Source: Gammaproteobacteria bacterium (lineage in GTDB: Bacteria > Pseudomonadota > Gammaproteobacteria > Pseudomonadales > Azotimanducaceae). From it: a stretch of DNA of 64,000 bases. The notes beneath the pieces were generated by a model. That model made no database searches. It had not been told where the DNA came from and worked only from the letters and a program-made list of their open reading frames with translations. The translations under genes and the position numbers were made by a program. The stretch lies in NCBI GenBank assembly GCA_026705345.1, contig JAPPAV010000137.1, positions 1 to 64,000 on the forward strand, given 5' to 3'. The first letter of the stretch is position 1. Each line of letters starts with the position of its first letter. Shown here piece by piece: positions 1 to 9,784 of this stretch.

Positions 1-268
1 TTTCGTGGACTTTCCGCCGTTTCTCTATCCCTCACTCGCGAAATATCCGGGCTAGGGGTACCTGAGCATCGATGTGTCCTCGCTAACAACCGTAGATCTC
101 ACGGTGACCTATCGCATGGATAACGGACTGCGGATGCGTGTGGGCGGTCGCAACATCTTCGACCGGGCCGCGCCCGCGAACGTTTACGGGGGCAACTTGC
201 CGTACGATCCGACGCGCTGGGATGCGCGCGGGCAAGAGTTGTTTCTCGATCTGAATTGGGAAATGTAG
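1..268 (+). pseudogene. C-terminal end of a TonB-dependent receptor, interrupted by an in-frame TAG (partial)
   Basis: Reading frame 2 from the left edge encodes the last strands of an outer-membrane TonB-dependent receptor. The segment SLTTVDLTVTYRMDNGLRM followed by GRNIF and YDPTRWDARG is colinear with the C-terminus of the receptor at 13492-16803 (SLTTVDLTLTYELDNGLRV, YDPVRWDARG). The same frame is open and receptor-like before position 53 (FVDFPPFLYPSLAKYPG), where TAG occupies 53-55, and then resumes (GYLSIDVSS). The ORF track starts only at GTG 74, which cannot be a real start for a barrel end. I read this as a nonsense mutation or a base error in an otherwise normal receptor. The N-terminal part lies outside the window, so whether the rest of the gene is intact is unknown. 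Confidence 0.6.
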
Positions 269-291
269 TCGTCCGATCCGCAACCCGCGCG

Positions 292-315
292 GCCAGCGTG
301 ACGATCCGCGCTGGC
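292..315. terminator. Hairpin between convergent genes
   Basis: GCCAGCG, a 10-nt loop, then CGCTGGC forms a 7-bp stem in the 117-nt gap between the receptor end (268, plus strand) and the stop of the giant TPR gene (386, minus strand). There is no T-run on either side, so a rho-independent terminator is only a possibility. Confidence 0.3.
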
Positions 316-385
316 TGCGCTCGGCGCGGACTGGCGAGGAGTGCCGAGCTGGCGTGGCAATGATCGCCAGTGAGTGTTCCGGCCT

Positions 386-3300
386 CTACCTGTCGCTGGT
401 TACCGGGATCGTCGGGCTGCCAAGTTCCCGATACGCGGCTTCTGCAAGTTCGATTCGTTCCGCTAGATTCTCGGCGTAGTCGGCTTCGTCGGCCGCCAAT
501 GCAAGCGGATGCAGTTCGCGCATGAGTGGCAGCTTGTCGCCACGGTCTGCGGCCCGTCCTGCCCGCAACGCCCCGGCCGCATCCTCGCCCCCCAACTCGC
601 GCACGAGGCCCGCTTCTTGACGCGCCGACAAGGTTCCGCCGGCGGCAACCTCGACAGCCAGCTCGACCGGCAAAGGAGTGCCGATTTTGAGGGCCAGCAA
701 CGCGAAGTCGCGGAGTTCCACCGGGTCGACGTGGGGTTCGGCGTCAAGCTCTGTACCCAGTATTGCGACAACATCCCGCGCCGCCTCAATCTCGCCTGCC
801 GCATTTAGCTGCCAAGCCGCAACGAACAGCATCTCGCGCGCCCTCACCGGGTCGACATCCGCGTCGTCCAGCCAATCCCGCATGGCCGCCGCTGCGGTGC
901 GCGTCCACTCGGCAGCGCCCGGCCAGACGTGTTCGGATTCCGCCGGAAAGATGCGTTCCCGGCCATTGATGACCCCGGACATCGGCGTTTCCGACCCATA
1001 TCGACCGCTGAGTAGCGCCAAGCCAAATGCACGCGCCAAACCCGCGGTCGTGTTGGCCCGCCTTACCTGCTCCTCGTCGAACCAATCGGTTGCCGGGCCC
1101 GTATTGCGTTCCCTCGGCTCCACAAACCGTCGCATTAGCCGCAACGCCTCGGGTTCGTTCCCAGCACTGGCATGAACCCGCGCGAGTTCCAACAACTGCG
1201 GCACGTACCACGTCTCGAGAGGCCATTGGATCACCGCGGCGGTGGGCGAGACCTCCGCCGCCTCGGCGAGGACACCTTCCGGCGAAACGACGAGACCCAA
1301 GGTTTTCAACACGAACGCATCGAAGATAGCGGTTGATGCTTCGTCGTCCTCGGGGGGGGTCGCTACGGTAAGGATCTTTCTGGCCAATTCCATTGCGATT
1401 TCCGCAGGTAGCGCTTCGGCGGTCTCGGCCAAGATCTCGGAAAGACCTGGCCGGGAGGGGTTCCCGCCACCGTACGCATGCAGCACGACGGTCCCGCCCT
1501 GAATCACAACGGCCCCGCCGCTGCTCGTTCCGACACGTCGAATGAGATTCGCTGCGACCAGTGAGTAGTGTTCCCCTGCGGCGGAATATTCGCCGCCCTT
1601 GGCGTACAGGCGGGCCATGGACAGCAATTCCGACCCCGTCGGATCGTCGATCTCCGCCGCCCGCTTCGCGAAGATCTCAAGCTCGTCGGGAGAAAGCATG
1701 TCGTCGTCGCGGAGCCGGAGTGTCATCCACAGGGTGAAAAGGTGATTGCCGATTTCCTTCTCTCGCAGTTGCGACGACAGTTCGGCGAGCCGGATTTCGG
1801 ACAGACCCGCGGCGTCGAGAGCATCGGCGAGCAGTTCGTACAGCCGGGGTTCACTACGTCGTTGCGATGACGGCAACGAGGGGATGTAGCTCTCGAGTTC
1901 CTGCACAACGCCAGGCACCTCGACCAGGACGTCGAACAGGAGCGATGCGTCGCGCTTCCCTACGTTCGACTTCACGAGGCCCGATATGGATCCAATTCGA
2001 ATGGAAGCGTCGTATGTCCAAGCGTTCCTCGGCGTGTCGGTAGCAAGTGGGAGGGACAGCAATCCGCCCACACCTGGCATGTAGTAGCCGCGATTCCCAT
2101 CGTCGACCGGGGCACGCACCCCCCGCCAGAGGACGCGCAGGGATTCGACCGGACCCGTGTTCGTCGGTCCTTTGATCGTCTGGTCGTCTCCGGATGGGGA
2201 GCCCGTCGGCAACGCCGCCGAACCCGCGTGCGCGCTTGCGACCTCCCTCAACCGATCGATATTCCGAACCACCACGGGCGGGCGGCGGTTGTAGGGACTA
2301 TCCGGCCTTGGTCCGGAATAGAACCGTCGGAACAACCCAGGGCTGCCGCCGCCGCCACTGCTGGACATCTGGTCGAACAGCGCATCGACGACCGACTGGT
2401 CGCGTAGATCCTCTCCTCCATCGCTGACCACCTCGAGGGCGGCCTCGAACTTGCCCTCGCCAACGAGCCGGAAGTAGAGCGCCGCCCGCGCAAACCTGTC
2501 GGCGGGATTCCCCCGGTAGTAGTCTTGGAGGGCGTCCTCAGCCGCCGACCACTGCCCCAGATTGAGCAACGCACTGATGCGGTCCACCCGGTATCGACTG
2601 TTGTTCGGGTCAAGCGCTGCAAACTTTGGCGCGAGGTCCGCCTGACGCTTGAACTGCTCTGGGGGCGTCCAGCCGAATACCGAGAAGGACATCTCGTATG
2701 CCAGACCCGCTGTCTCCAATGGAATCGCTTCGCCGCGTTCCACTGCGGCCAGGATGCGCTCCCGTTCATCGGCGAACCGGTCGTGGATGCTGTGAGCGTT
2801 CCGCACCCCGGACCGCCAAAGTTTCGCCTTCGAGAGTCCGAGCAAGGCGTCGAAAGCACGCTGCGGGGTTCCCTCGTAGATGTCCTTCAGCACGGCTGCG
2901 AGGTCGACCTTCGTCGTTGCGCGATCCTGCACGTGCCGAGCGAGGGCGTAGACCAACTCGGCGTTGGTCGGATGAATGTCGGTGAGCAGCAACCGCATGA
3001 GGTTGACCAGGGAGTATGGCGTCGAGAGGTCCTGCTTCGACAGGTATACCGTTAGCGCATCCGTCAACGCCATCCGTTGCTCGCCCGGGACCTGCACCGA
3101 CAGCAAATCCGCAACGATGGGCGCAAAGTACGGCCCAAACTGATCTCCTTGATCGCGCCGCGCAATGCTAACGACGAAGCTCACCTGGTCGACGAGCGTG
3201 CCTTTGGCTTGCACATAGCGCCAGACGCCACGGGGGGCACCAAAAAACCGGAGGGCTTCGGATGCTTCCCCGTCGGGTTGGTTGATCAGCTCAATCAGAT

Positions 3301-6300
3301 CCGCGACGGAAACCAGGTCTCGCCCCAACGTCAGCTCCATTGCAGCAGCCAGGTGCGGCGAGTACGCCAGGAACTGCAGGAACGACTTGGCGTGATCCTT
3401 CAAGGTCGATGCGATGGGCGTCACCAGGCGTTTGAAGGCCGTCTCGTCGAGCAACAACCAGGCGTTGACCAAGCCATCCTGGTACTTGCCGTCCGTGATT
3501 CGATCCCGAAGTAGATCGATGAGCGTGTCCTCGTCCCCGACGAGGCGCGCCAACTGCACGGCATCACCGAAGTTGCCGCTTTGCCTGGCCCGTTCGAGGT
3601 GGCGCTGCAACAGGGACGAGTCCGGTACCGAGGAGGTCTCCGGTTCCTCCTCGTCCTTCGGGAAAGGCCCTTCAAGCGCTGAATCGATGCGCGCCGCCAA
3701 TTGGGGGTCTCCGACCGTATCCGCGACTCGACGACCGAACCGGGCCGTTCGGTCGAGACGTGGGAATTCACCGACCGTTTTCTCTTCAAGATCGCCCGTG
3801 CGCAGTACCGCTTGCAGGGCGTCCTCGAACATCGCCTCGACGGCACCGATCCGTGCCAGGGACGCATCGGTGTCGTGCGGCCAGGTACCAAGCAACCCCT
3901 GGACCAGGAACTCGAAGTAGGTCGTATAGTCGCGACTCACGCCCATGTTGGGTCGGCCGCGGTAACCGACGGACGAACTCGGATGCGTGGCACGCCTGCC
4001 GGGCCGGCTCAACGCCTCGCTGCGCAGCAGGTTGCCGAGGGCCTGAAGATACATCTCGTTCGCGACGCCGCGATGCCCACGCACCTCGTGCAGCATGGCA
4101 TTGCGGGCAAGCAGGCCGAGATCGTCCCGGTTCACCGACAGCGCGCGCGCGTAGTGCTCTAGTGCGCGTTCAGGATGTCCGGCGTCGTATAGGAGGTCGG
4201 CCTTCGTCTTGTCCACGTCGATCACGCCCGTAATGTCTTCGATCCTGTCGAGGGCTTTTTCCGCGCCCGCGACATCGTCCTTCTCGAGAAGCACCTTGCC
4301 AAGATTGATGTACACGTCCGGAGGCAGCGCCTGGCGTAGGCCGATCAGACGGCGACCGTGGATCAATTGGCGGTCCGGGTCGCCCCGACCGGTGTTGAAC
4401 CCTGCGAAGCCGGCGCTGGGCGTTGCCAATGTGACCAGTTCACGGAGGATCGCCGGACGTCGGATGCCCGCTTGGGGCAGGGAGTTTTCCAAGGCGCGGA
4501 ATACTCCTTCGGTGTCCCCGGTCTCCTGGGCGATGTCCGCCAGCAGCTGGTAGAGGTAGAACTTGTCGTCGTGGCTGGTGATGCGTTCCAGGATCACCCG
4601 CTGCGTCCACTGGAAGGTCTCACGCCTTTCGGGGGTCAGCCGTTCGCCGAACGAACGGGTGCCGATCATGTTGATGATGCCGTCCACGGCGACGACAAAC
4701 GCGTTGTCATCCAGGGCGTGCTCCGCCGCGTACTGCAGCATCGTCACCGCCTCGTCCCGGCGTCCCGCGCTTTTCATGCGATCCGCCATCAACAACAGGT
4801 TGTCGCTGTTTTCGGGGTTCCGGACCAAGGCCCGGCGGTAACTCTCGATCGCTTCCGCATCGAAACCGCCGAGGGACAGGATGCCGGCCTCGAACTCGCC
4901 GCTGACGCCTGCCGCGTCCAACGCGCGCAGTCGTTCGAGCCAGCGCTGGATCTCGCCGTATCGTTCATCGCTTTCCTCGGCGAGATCGTGGGCGAGCAGA
5001 TTCAGGACCAGATTCTGCACGTGCTCGAGTTCGTTGGTCCGGTCTTGACGGACCAGCTGGCGGAGTATCCGGTCGAAGCCCGCGTAGTCGTTCTGCAGCC
5101 GGTAGACATTGCCAAGCTGTCGGAGCCGCTCGACGGGACCGACGTCGCCCGATCTCGCGAACTCCTCGATGACCTCCGTCGCCGACAGCGTGTCGCCGAC
5201 CTCCGTGTAGATCCGAACCAGGAGATCCATCTCGTTGCGATCCGCCCGACCGGCATGGAGCTTCTCTTCGAGTTCCACCACGATGTCGCCAAGCGTGTTC
5301 AATTCCGCCGCCAGGAGCAGCAGCTGATCCTCGGCGAGACTGTGCCGGGCCGGGTTGTCGACGCCGACCCAAAGCCCTCGCCAGGCAGCGAGGGCGTCCT
5401 GCTTGCGGTCGGCAAGGCTGTAGAGCCATGCCAGGCGCATACGCTCGTTGTAGCCCAAGCCGTCCTGGGTGGAATCGAGCGCCTCCAGTATTTCGAGCGC
5501 CGGTTCCGGTCGATTCATGCGCTCGTAGGCGTCGGCGAGGTCGCGAACGGCACTGTCTCCGGGAGGCACCAGGGCCTCCAAGCGTTTGAGGATCGCGAAC
5601 GCATCGTCGTCGCGACCCCGGTCGTAACGGGCGTCGAACAGGAACAGCAACCCCTCGACGGTTTCCCCGGCCGCTGCCATATGCCCCTCGACCATCCGAA
5701 CAGCTTCCTCGAGGAACCCCATCCCGATCATCTGTTCCCCCGCTGCGACCAGCGCTTGCGGGCGATCCGCGTTCGCCGTCTCGAAAAGACGCCACACGTC
5801 AAGCGCGTCCTCGCGACGGGCAAGCCCCACGTAGTGCGACGCCAAACCCGCGTACCAATGCACCACGTCGGGCTCCGCCGACATGAGGCGGCGGTATTCG
5901 CGGATCATGTCACCGGTCCTGCCGGCGGCGACGTAGAGCTTGATCAGCCGCCGCCGGGAGTCGAGGTCGACGCCCGAGCCGTTGCCCGCAACCGACTCGT
6001 AGAACGCGACGGCGTCGTCGAAGCGCCGCGTCTCGTTCAGGAGATCAACCCGCAGTTCGTCAAGCATGGCCGTTCCCGGGCTCGAACGCTCATCGAGACC
6101 CGCAATCAGTTCCGTCAGGCTGCCCTGTTCCCGATGCGATTCGACAAGCAGCGCCAACGCGTAGCGGGCGTCCACTTGCCCTCCAGCCGCTTCGAATGCA
6201 AGCCAGGCTTGCCGTTGGGCCACGGAATGCGCGTCCGATGCCAGCGCCCATTGCGCCAGCCGCACATGCTCTCGGTAGGTCCGGTCCAGGTCGTCGCCCG

Positions 6301-6922
6301 TTACGGCCCCGTATATCTCACGGGCGAGGTCAGGGTGTCCCAGGATCGCCAGGGCGATGGCCGAGCGGTTCTTGAACGATTGGTCGCGCCCCTGCGCGAG
6401 TTCGACCAGGGCATCGACATTGGGTCCGCGAGCCTCGGCCATGGTAAGGCGAATACAGATGAACTCGGCCTCTTGCTTTCGATCCGTGGCGGCCAAGGCA
6501 CCCTCGTAGAAGGGGATAGCCGCCTGGACATCACCCGCAACATCGAGAAGCCGCGCCTTCAGGAGAAGGCCATCCGCAGTCTCGTCGTAACCCAACGCCG
6601 TCTCGATGGCCGACAGGGACGCTGCGCGATCACCGTGGCGCCAATGCAAATGCGCAATCACTAGGTGGATATTGGCTCGCTGGACGGGCGTTCGGTTCGG
6701 ATTGCCCGCAAAGACGCGCAGCCTCTTGAGGGTCCGGTCTAGTCCGCCGTTGCCCACGATGGCGTCGTGGTACACGGCGCGGATCGTGTCGACATCCAAA
6801 CGATGACCGCTGGTCTTGATGATTTCCGCCAACGGCGACGCCGCTTTCGCGCCGGGCGACCACACCCATGGGAGGGTCACCGCGATGGCGACGGCTATCT
6901 TGAAGCGACGCGTACGAGCCAC
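386..6922 (-). CDS. Giant exported tetratricopeptide-repeat protein (2,178 aa)
   Basis: The ORF track begins at 7408, but the sensible start is GTG 6922. It is preceded by AGGA five bases upstream and opens a clear signal peptide (VARTRRFKIAVAIAVTLPWVW...AKA). The first roughly 900 residues of the mature protein are helical TPR-like repeats with the usual A/G/Y spacing (for example AIPFYEGALAA, ALEILEALD, AIESYRRALVRNPEN, ALEHYARALSVN). Less regular alpha-helical repeats continue to the end. No enzymatic motif is visible. It lies last in the minus-strand block that carries a TonB2-like system, directly after a smaller TPR protein of the kind that normally ends such clusters. A periplasmic scaffold role with the TonB/ExbBD complex or its receptor is inference. 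Its size is far beyond the roughly 400-aa TPR protein expected at this locus. Confidence 0.85.
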   Translation of the reverse strand: MARTRRFKIAVAIAVTLPWVWSPGAKAASPLAEIIKTSGHRLDVDTIRAVYHDAIVGNGGLDRTLKRLRVFAGNPNRTPVQRANIHLVIAHLHWRHGDRAASLSAIETALGYDETADGLLLKARLLDVAGDVQAAIPFYEGALAATDRKQEAEFICIRLTMAEARGPNVDALVELAQGRDQSFKNRSAIALAILGHPDLAREIYGAVTGDDLDRTYREHVRLAQWALASDAHSVAQRQAWLAFEAAGGQVDARYALALLVESHREQGSLTELIAGLDERSSPGTAMLDELRVDLLNETRRFDDAVAFYESVAGNGSGVDLDSRRRLIKLYVAAGRTGDMIREYRRLMSAEPDVVHWYAGLASHYVGLARREDALDVWRLFETANADRPQALVAAGEQMIGMGFLEEAVRMVEGHMAAAGETVEGLLFLFDARYDRGRDDDAFAILKRLEALVPPGDSAVRDLADAYERMNRPEPALEILEALDSTQDGLGYNERMRLAWLYSLADRKQDALAAWRGLWVGVDNPARHSLAEDQLLLLAAELNTLGDIVVELEEKLHAGRADRNEMDLLVRIYTEVGDTLSATEVIEEFARSGDVGPVERLRQLGNVYRLQNDYAGFDRILRQLVRQDRTNELEHVQNLVLNLLAHDLAEESDERYGEIQRWLERLRALDAAGVSGEFEAGILSLGGFDAEAIESYRRALVRNPENSDNLLLMADRMKSAGRRDEAVTMLQYAAEHALDDNAFVVAVDGIINMIGTRSFGERLTPERRETFQWTQRVILERITSHDDKFYLYQLLADIAQETGDTEGVFRALENSLPQAGIRRPAILRELVTLATPSAGFAGFNTGRGDPDRQLIHGRRLIGLRQALPPDVYINLGKVLLEKDDVAGAEKALDRIEDITGVIDVDKTKADLLYDAGHPERALEHYARALSVNRDDLGLLARNAMLHEVRGHRGVANEMYLQALGNLLRSEALSRPGRRATHPSSSVGYRGRPNMGVSRDYTTYFEFLVQGLLGTWPHDTDASLARIGAVEAMFEDALQAVLRTGDLEEKTVGEFPRLDRTARFGRRVADTVGDPQLAARIDSALEGPFPKDEEEPETSSVPDSSLLQRHLERARQSGNFGDAVQLARLVGDEDTLIDLLRDRITDGKYQDGLVNAWLLLDETAFKRLVTPIASTLKDHAKSFLQFLAYSPHLAAAMELTLGRDLVSVADLIELINQPDGEASEALRFFGAPRGVWRYVQAKGTLVDQVSFVVSIARRDQGDQFGPYFAPIVADLLSVQVPGEQRMALTDALTVYLSKQDLSTPYSLVNLMRLLLTDIHPTNAELVYALARHVQDRATTKVDLAAVLKDIYEGTPQRAFDALLGLSKAKLWRSGVRNAHSIHDRFADERERILAAVERGEAIPLETAGLAYEMSFSVFGWTPPEQFKRQADLAPKFAALDPNNSRYRVDRISALLNLGQWSAAEDALQDYYRGNPADRFARAALYFRLVGEGKFEAALEVVSDGGEDLRDQSVVDALFDQMSSSGGGGSPGLFRRFYSGPRPDSPYNRRPPVVVRNIDRLREVASAHAGSAALPTGSPSGDDQTIKGPTNTGPVESLRVLWRGVRAPVDDGNRGYYMPGVGGLLSLPLATDTPRNAWTYDASIRIGSISGLVKSNVGKRDASLLFDVLVEVPGVVQELESYIPSLPSSQRRSEPRLYELLADALDAAGLSEIRLAELSSQLREKEIGNHLFTLWMTLRLRDDDMLSPDELEIFAKRAAEIDDPTGSELLSMARLYAKGGEYSAAGEHYSLVAANLIRRVGTSSGGAVVIQGGTVVLHAYGGGNPSRPGLSEILAETAEALPAEIAMELARKILTVATPPEDDEASTAIFDAFVLKTLGLVVSPEGVLAEAAEVSPTAAVIQWPLETWYVPQLLELARVHASAGNEPEALRLMRRFVEPRERNTGPATDWFDEEQVRRANTTAGLARAFGLALLSGRYGSETPMSGVINGRERIFPAESEHVWPGAAEWTRTAAAAMRDWLDDADVDPVRAREMLFVAAWQLNAAGEIEAARDVVAILGTELDAEPHVDPVELRDFALLALKIGTPLPVELAVEVAAGGTLSARQEAGLVRELGGEDAAGALRAGRAADRGDKLPLMRELHPLALAADEADYAENLAERIELAEAAYRELGSPTIPVTSDR

Positions 6923-7268
6923 GACGGTCCTAGTTCGTCGGATCGCGTTTTGGGTCGTCCTTACATGGGCCGAGCCTCGAACGGCGTCGGGCCGAGGTCT
7001 CTCGTCTAAGGAGGGCAGTGGACTATTCGCCGAGAAGACCCGCCAACGTGTCCGACACGTTCGTACCGCGCAAATGCCGTGCAATGGTCTTGCCTTCCGC
7101 GGACACAAGGAAACTAGCGGGAATGGCCGCTCCATCCCTGTTGGTCTGCCCAACAGGGTGGACGAGCACGCATCGCCCGCGAAACCACAATGTGTGCAGT
7201 TTTCGGTTGCCAGAAATGGGAGATTTGCCATTGGTTCGCAGTCCGGTTGACTACCCACAGGGGCTTGC
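6923..7268. other. 346-nt gap between the two TPR genes, no gene seen
   Basis: The ORF track extends the giant TPR frame through here. The translation is rich in Arg, Pro and Cys, lacks repeat character and precedes a signal peptide with its own ribosome-binding site, so I treat it as non-coding. The length allows a separate promoter for the giant TPR gene, but I see no convincing -35/-10 pair. Confidence 0.5.
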
Positions 7269-8570
7269 TTAGGAACCTGGACCGCGCTCGTGGACGTAAC
7301 TAATCCATGTGCTGGCACTGCGGCGAACACCCTCGTTGCCGCTGTGCTTGGCGTTCTCGAAGGCGGCGATGGCTCTGTCGAACCGTCCGAGCTCGGCAAG
7401 GGCGACACCTTGCAAGAGCCATACTTCCCCGAGCTTTTTCAAACCACCTTTTTCCATCGCCAGCCGGCACGATTCCACGACTTCCTCCCACTCGCCTGTC
7501 TCGTTTAGCAACAGGGCTTTTCGATAGTAGGCTTCGCCGTCCTCCGCGAGCTGGGCAAGCTTGTCGATGGTGTCAACAGCCCGGTCGGTTTCCCGCGCCA
7601 TGGTCCACGAGTTGAGTAGAAGTTGGAGATTCTCCGAGCTCTCCTCGACATGGCCCCGCTCCATCGCCTCGCTCAGAATCGTGCCTGCGCGGGCGGGGTT
7701 CTCAAGGAATAGATTGAGCCGGACCAAGTTGAGTATCTCGGCCTGCGCGACCAAAACGCCTCGCTTCCATGGAATCGAAAGTGCCGCAAGTGCGCCCTCG
7801 TCCTGTCCGGTCTCCGTGTAGAGACCGGAGAGCGCGACGTAGTTGCGCGAGTTTCCGGGCCAGATGCCGATATTGTCCTTCAGCAGGTCGATGGCCTCGG
7901 CAAGCTGGCGCAAGCTAACGTGTATGGCCAGTTGGAGGTTGCGCCAGTTTTGGCTGGGTTGCTTGGCCAGTCGGTTGGCGCGAACGACATAAGGTAACGC
8001 TTCCCGCATCATCTCCCGCTGGGCGAAATTGGCACCCATGAAAATGTACGCCTCCGCGATGGGATCCGATTCGTAGCGAAACCAGCGCAATAGAGCAGCA
8101 TTGGATTCCTCGTAGCGTTCGTCGCCCGCGTGGAATCCGGCGACCGAATAGACGACACCCTGTTGTTGGTGGGTGGGCAGTGCGTCCAGTTCCAGGCATT
8201 TTTGGAAAGCCTCCAACGCCTCGTCCCGGCGCCCAAGCTGCGAGTAGACGAACCCGTAGGTGTGGTACAGCTGCGCGGCCTCGTACTTGCCGATGCGGTC
8301 CGGGCGGATCCGGTCCATCAATTCCAGCGCCCCCTCGGGACTGTCGGCGTCCAGCAGTTCGTGCACGCGAAAAAGCCGGGTGTAGAAGCCCTCACTCATG
8401 GTCGTGGACGGCGCGTCGCGCACGTTGGCAACCCGGTCCGCCCGGAGGGGATGCCATGGCGGCAGGTCGCTCGCTTCGCTCTGCGCTGCCGCCGTTGGCG
8501 TCAATATTGCCGACGCCAACGCAACGAACCGTAGCGCCCCAGAGCCAGGTCCGGACGCACGCGCTTGCAA
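7269..8570 (-). CDS. Exported TPR protein at the end of the TonB2-like cluster
   Basis: The 433-residue product has TPR-type helices (KYEAAQLYHTYGFVYSQLG, DEALEAFQKCLELD, AEAYIFMGANFA, FDRAIAAFENAKH). Vibrio TonB2 clusters carry a TPR protein of about this size immediately after tonB2, so it is the expected last member. The start is uncertain. TTG 8570 gives a plausible signal peptide (FVALASAILTPTAAAQ) with GGGAG nine bases upstream, but that region is part of a dispersed repeat. ATG 8399 would remove the signal peptide. The product is probably periplasmic and thought to assist the TonB/ExbBD machine. Confidence 0.8.
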   Translation of the reverse strand: MQARASGPGSGALRFVALASAILTPTAAAQSEASDLPPWHPLRADRVANVRDAPSTTMSEGFYTRLFRVHELLDADSPEGALELMDRIRPDRIGKYEAAQLYHTYGFVYSQLGRRDEALEAFQKCLELDALPTHQQQGVVYSVAGFHAGDERYEESNAALLRWFRYESDPIAEAYIFMGANFAQREMMREALPYVVRANRLAKQPSQNWRNLQLAIHVSLRQLAEAIDLLKDNIGIWPGNSRNYVALSGLYTETGQDEGALAALSIPWKRGVLVAQAEILNLVRLNLFLENPARAGTILSEAMERGHVEESSENLQLLLNSWTMARETDRAVDTIDKLAQLAEDGEAYYRKALLLNETGEWEEVVESCRLAMEKGGLKKLGEVWLLQGVALAELGRFDRAIAAFENAKHSGNEGVRRSASTWISYVHERGPGS

Positions 8571-8676
8571 GCGCGCGCGCTCCCTTTGGCGTTTGTGCCA
8601 TGGTGGGGGACGGGCTCCTCCCGTCCCGTGTCGAGCCAGCCGGTACGGCCGACGCGGGCGACCGCAAGTGTCGCCC
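8560..8676 (-). repeat. Composite REP-like repeat, copy 1 (minus orientation)
   Basis: Read on the minus strand this contains three modules. The first is the hairpin GGGCGAC-N7-GTCGCCC followed by GCGTCGG..CCGGCT. The second is the perfect hairpin GGGACGGG-N5-CCCGTCCC (8607-8627). The third is a 37-nt block beginning ACAAACGCCAAAGGGAGCGC. The same modules in the same order occur on the plus strand at 12136-12442. The 37-nt block differs at only three positions. Confidence 0.75.
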
Positions 8677-8713
8677 CCACGGCGTTTCGACCGTGCGATG
8701 AGGCGCGTGCCCA

Positions 8714-9354
8714 TCAGTCTTCCAACTCGAACACGATGCTGGTCTTGGCCCACCTCTCCACCGGAACCCCGTCCACGACGCGGGGCTTGAATATCCAGCG
8801 CCGCACGGCCCGCAATGCGCTGCGGACGAACACACGTCCGGGTTCGGCTTCCGTCACCCGTACGTCGAGCACGCTGCCGTCCGTGCCGATCAGCACCTCG
8901 AACCTGACGAAACCCTCCGTGCCATCCACCAGCGCCTGGCGCGGATACTGGGGATTGATGCGAACGATCGGCTCGAGCTCCCCTTCCGGGGCTGCGTCTC
9001 CGGGTTCCCAGGTGCCCAGATAGAGTCCGGCGCCTGCGGCCCCCGAAACGTCGATCCGCGGGAGGTCGATGCGCATCGAGTCTTTCCGGGGGGGGGGGCG
9101 TCGTTGGTCACTTCCAGTTTGGGCGGTGGCGGCGGCGCCTGCGGTGGTGGTGGCTTCTCGGGTTTGACACGCCGCTTGGTCTGTACGATTTGCTCTTCCT
9201 CCACGCGAACCAGGTCGACGATCTGGCCGGCGTGGGCGGCACCGCCATGATCCCGCTGTCCGGATATCAGGGCGTTCATGACCAGAAACAACAGGAGTGC
9301 GACGAACACCCCGCCGGCAACGGATGCCAGCGTTCGCCGGCTGGTCTGGCCCAC
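8714..9354 (-). pseudogene. tonB2: TonB energy transducer, frameshifted at an 11-nt poly-C tract
   Basis: Two overlapping frames together make one TonB. Frame 1 (from ATG 9354) gives a short cytoplasmic start, one membrane segment (VAGGVFVALLLFLVMNAL) and a proline-rich stretch (KPPPPQAPPPPPKLEV). Frame 2 gives the TonB C-terminal domain (PIVRINPQYPRQALVDGTEG, FVRFEVLIGTDG, RRWIFKPRVVDG, ending VFELED). The switch lies at a run of 11 G on the plus strand (9088-9098). One more C in the coding strand, or two fewer, would join NDAPPP to RKDSMRIDLPRID in a single frame of about 213 aa. The position right after exbD (2-nt gap) and before the TPR gene is canonical. The break may be slippage or phase variation, a real mutation, or a homopolymer read error. 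I label it pseudogene only because the frame is broken as given. Confidence 0.85.
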
Positions 9355-9356
9355 GG

Positions 9357-9764
9357 CTAGTCGATGCCTTCCGCAGCCAGCGCGATCGACGGCACGCCGG
9401 CGGCGCGCACGTTGTCCATCAGGTCCAGAACCAAACCCGTGGAGGCGGTCTGATCCGCCACGATGACCACGCTGCTCAAGGGGTTCTCTGCCCTCGCCGC
9501 CTCGACCAGTTGCCGTATGCCGTGAAGCGTGACGGACCTGTTGTTAATCCAGACCTGATCGGCGCTCGACACGGCGATCAGGATGTTGGCCCGCTCCTTG
9601 GTCGCCGCGGTATGGGCGAGGGGACGTTCGGGGTCGATGCCGGGCTCCCGGACGAAGGAAGTCGTGACGATGAAGAAGATGAGCATGATGAACACGATGT
9701 CCAGCATGGGCGTGATGTTTATCTCCCACTCGTCGTCGGGCTTGCGTCTGCTGATCTGCCGCAT
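9357..9764 (-). CDS. exbD: ExbD/TolR-type biopolymer transport protein (second copy)
   Basis: 135 aa. It has a short cytoplasmic start and one membrane helix carrying the conserved aspartate in NITPMLDIVFIMLIFFIVTT, then a periplasmic domain ending in a TolR-like fold. ExbD forms the proton-conducting stator with ExbB and energises TonB. It lies 20 nt after the first ExbD gene and 2 nt before tonB. It is clearly a paralogue of the preceding gene, sharing the LDIVFIMLIFFIVTTSF helix, but its periplasmic half has diverged. Confidence 0.93.
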   Translation of the reverse strand: MRQISRRKPDDEWEINITPMLDIVFIMLIFFIVTTSFVREPGIDPERPLAHTAATKERANILIAVSSADQVWINNRSVTLHGIRQLVEAARAENPLSSVVIVADQTASTGLVLDLMDNVRAAGVPSIALAAEGID

Positions 9765-9784
9765 CGCCGAGTTCGCTGCCTCCC

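Noticed and set aside
4358-6664. 768-aa plus-strand ORF
   Set aside because: Shadow of the giant TPR gene on the other strand; no motif, and the opposite frame has clear repeat structure and a signal peptide.
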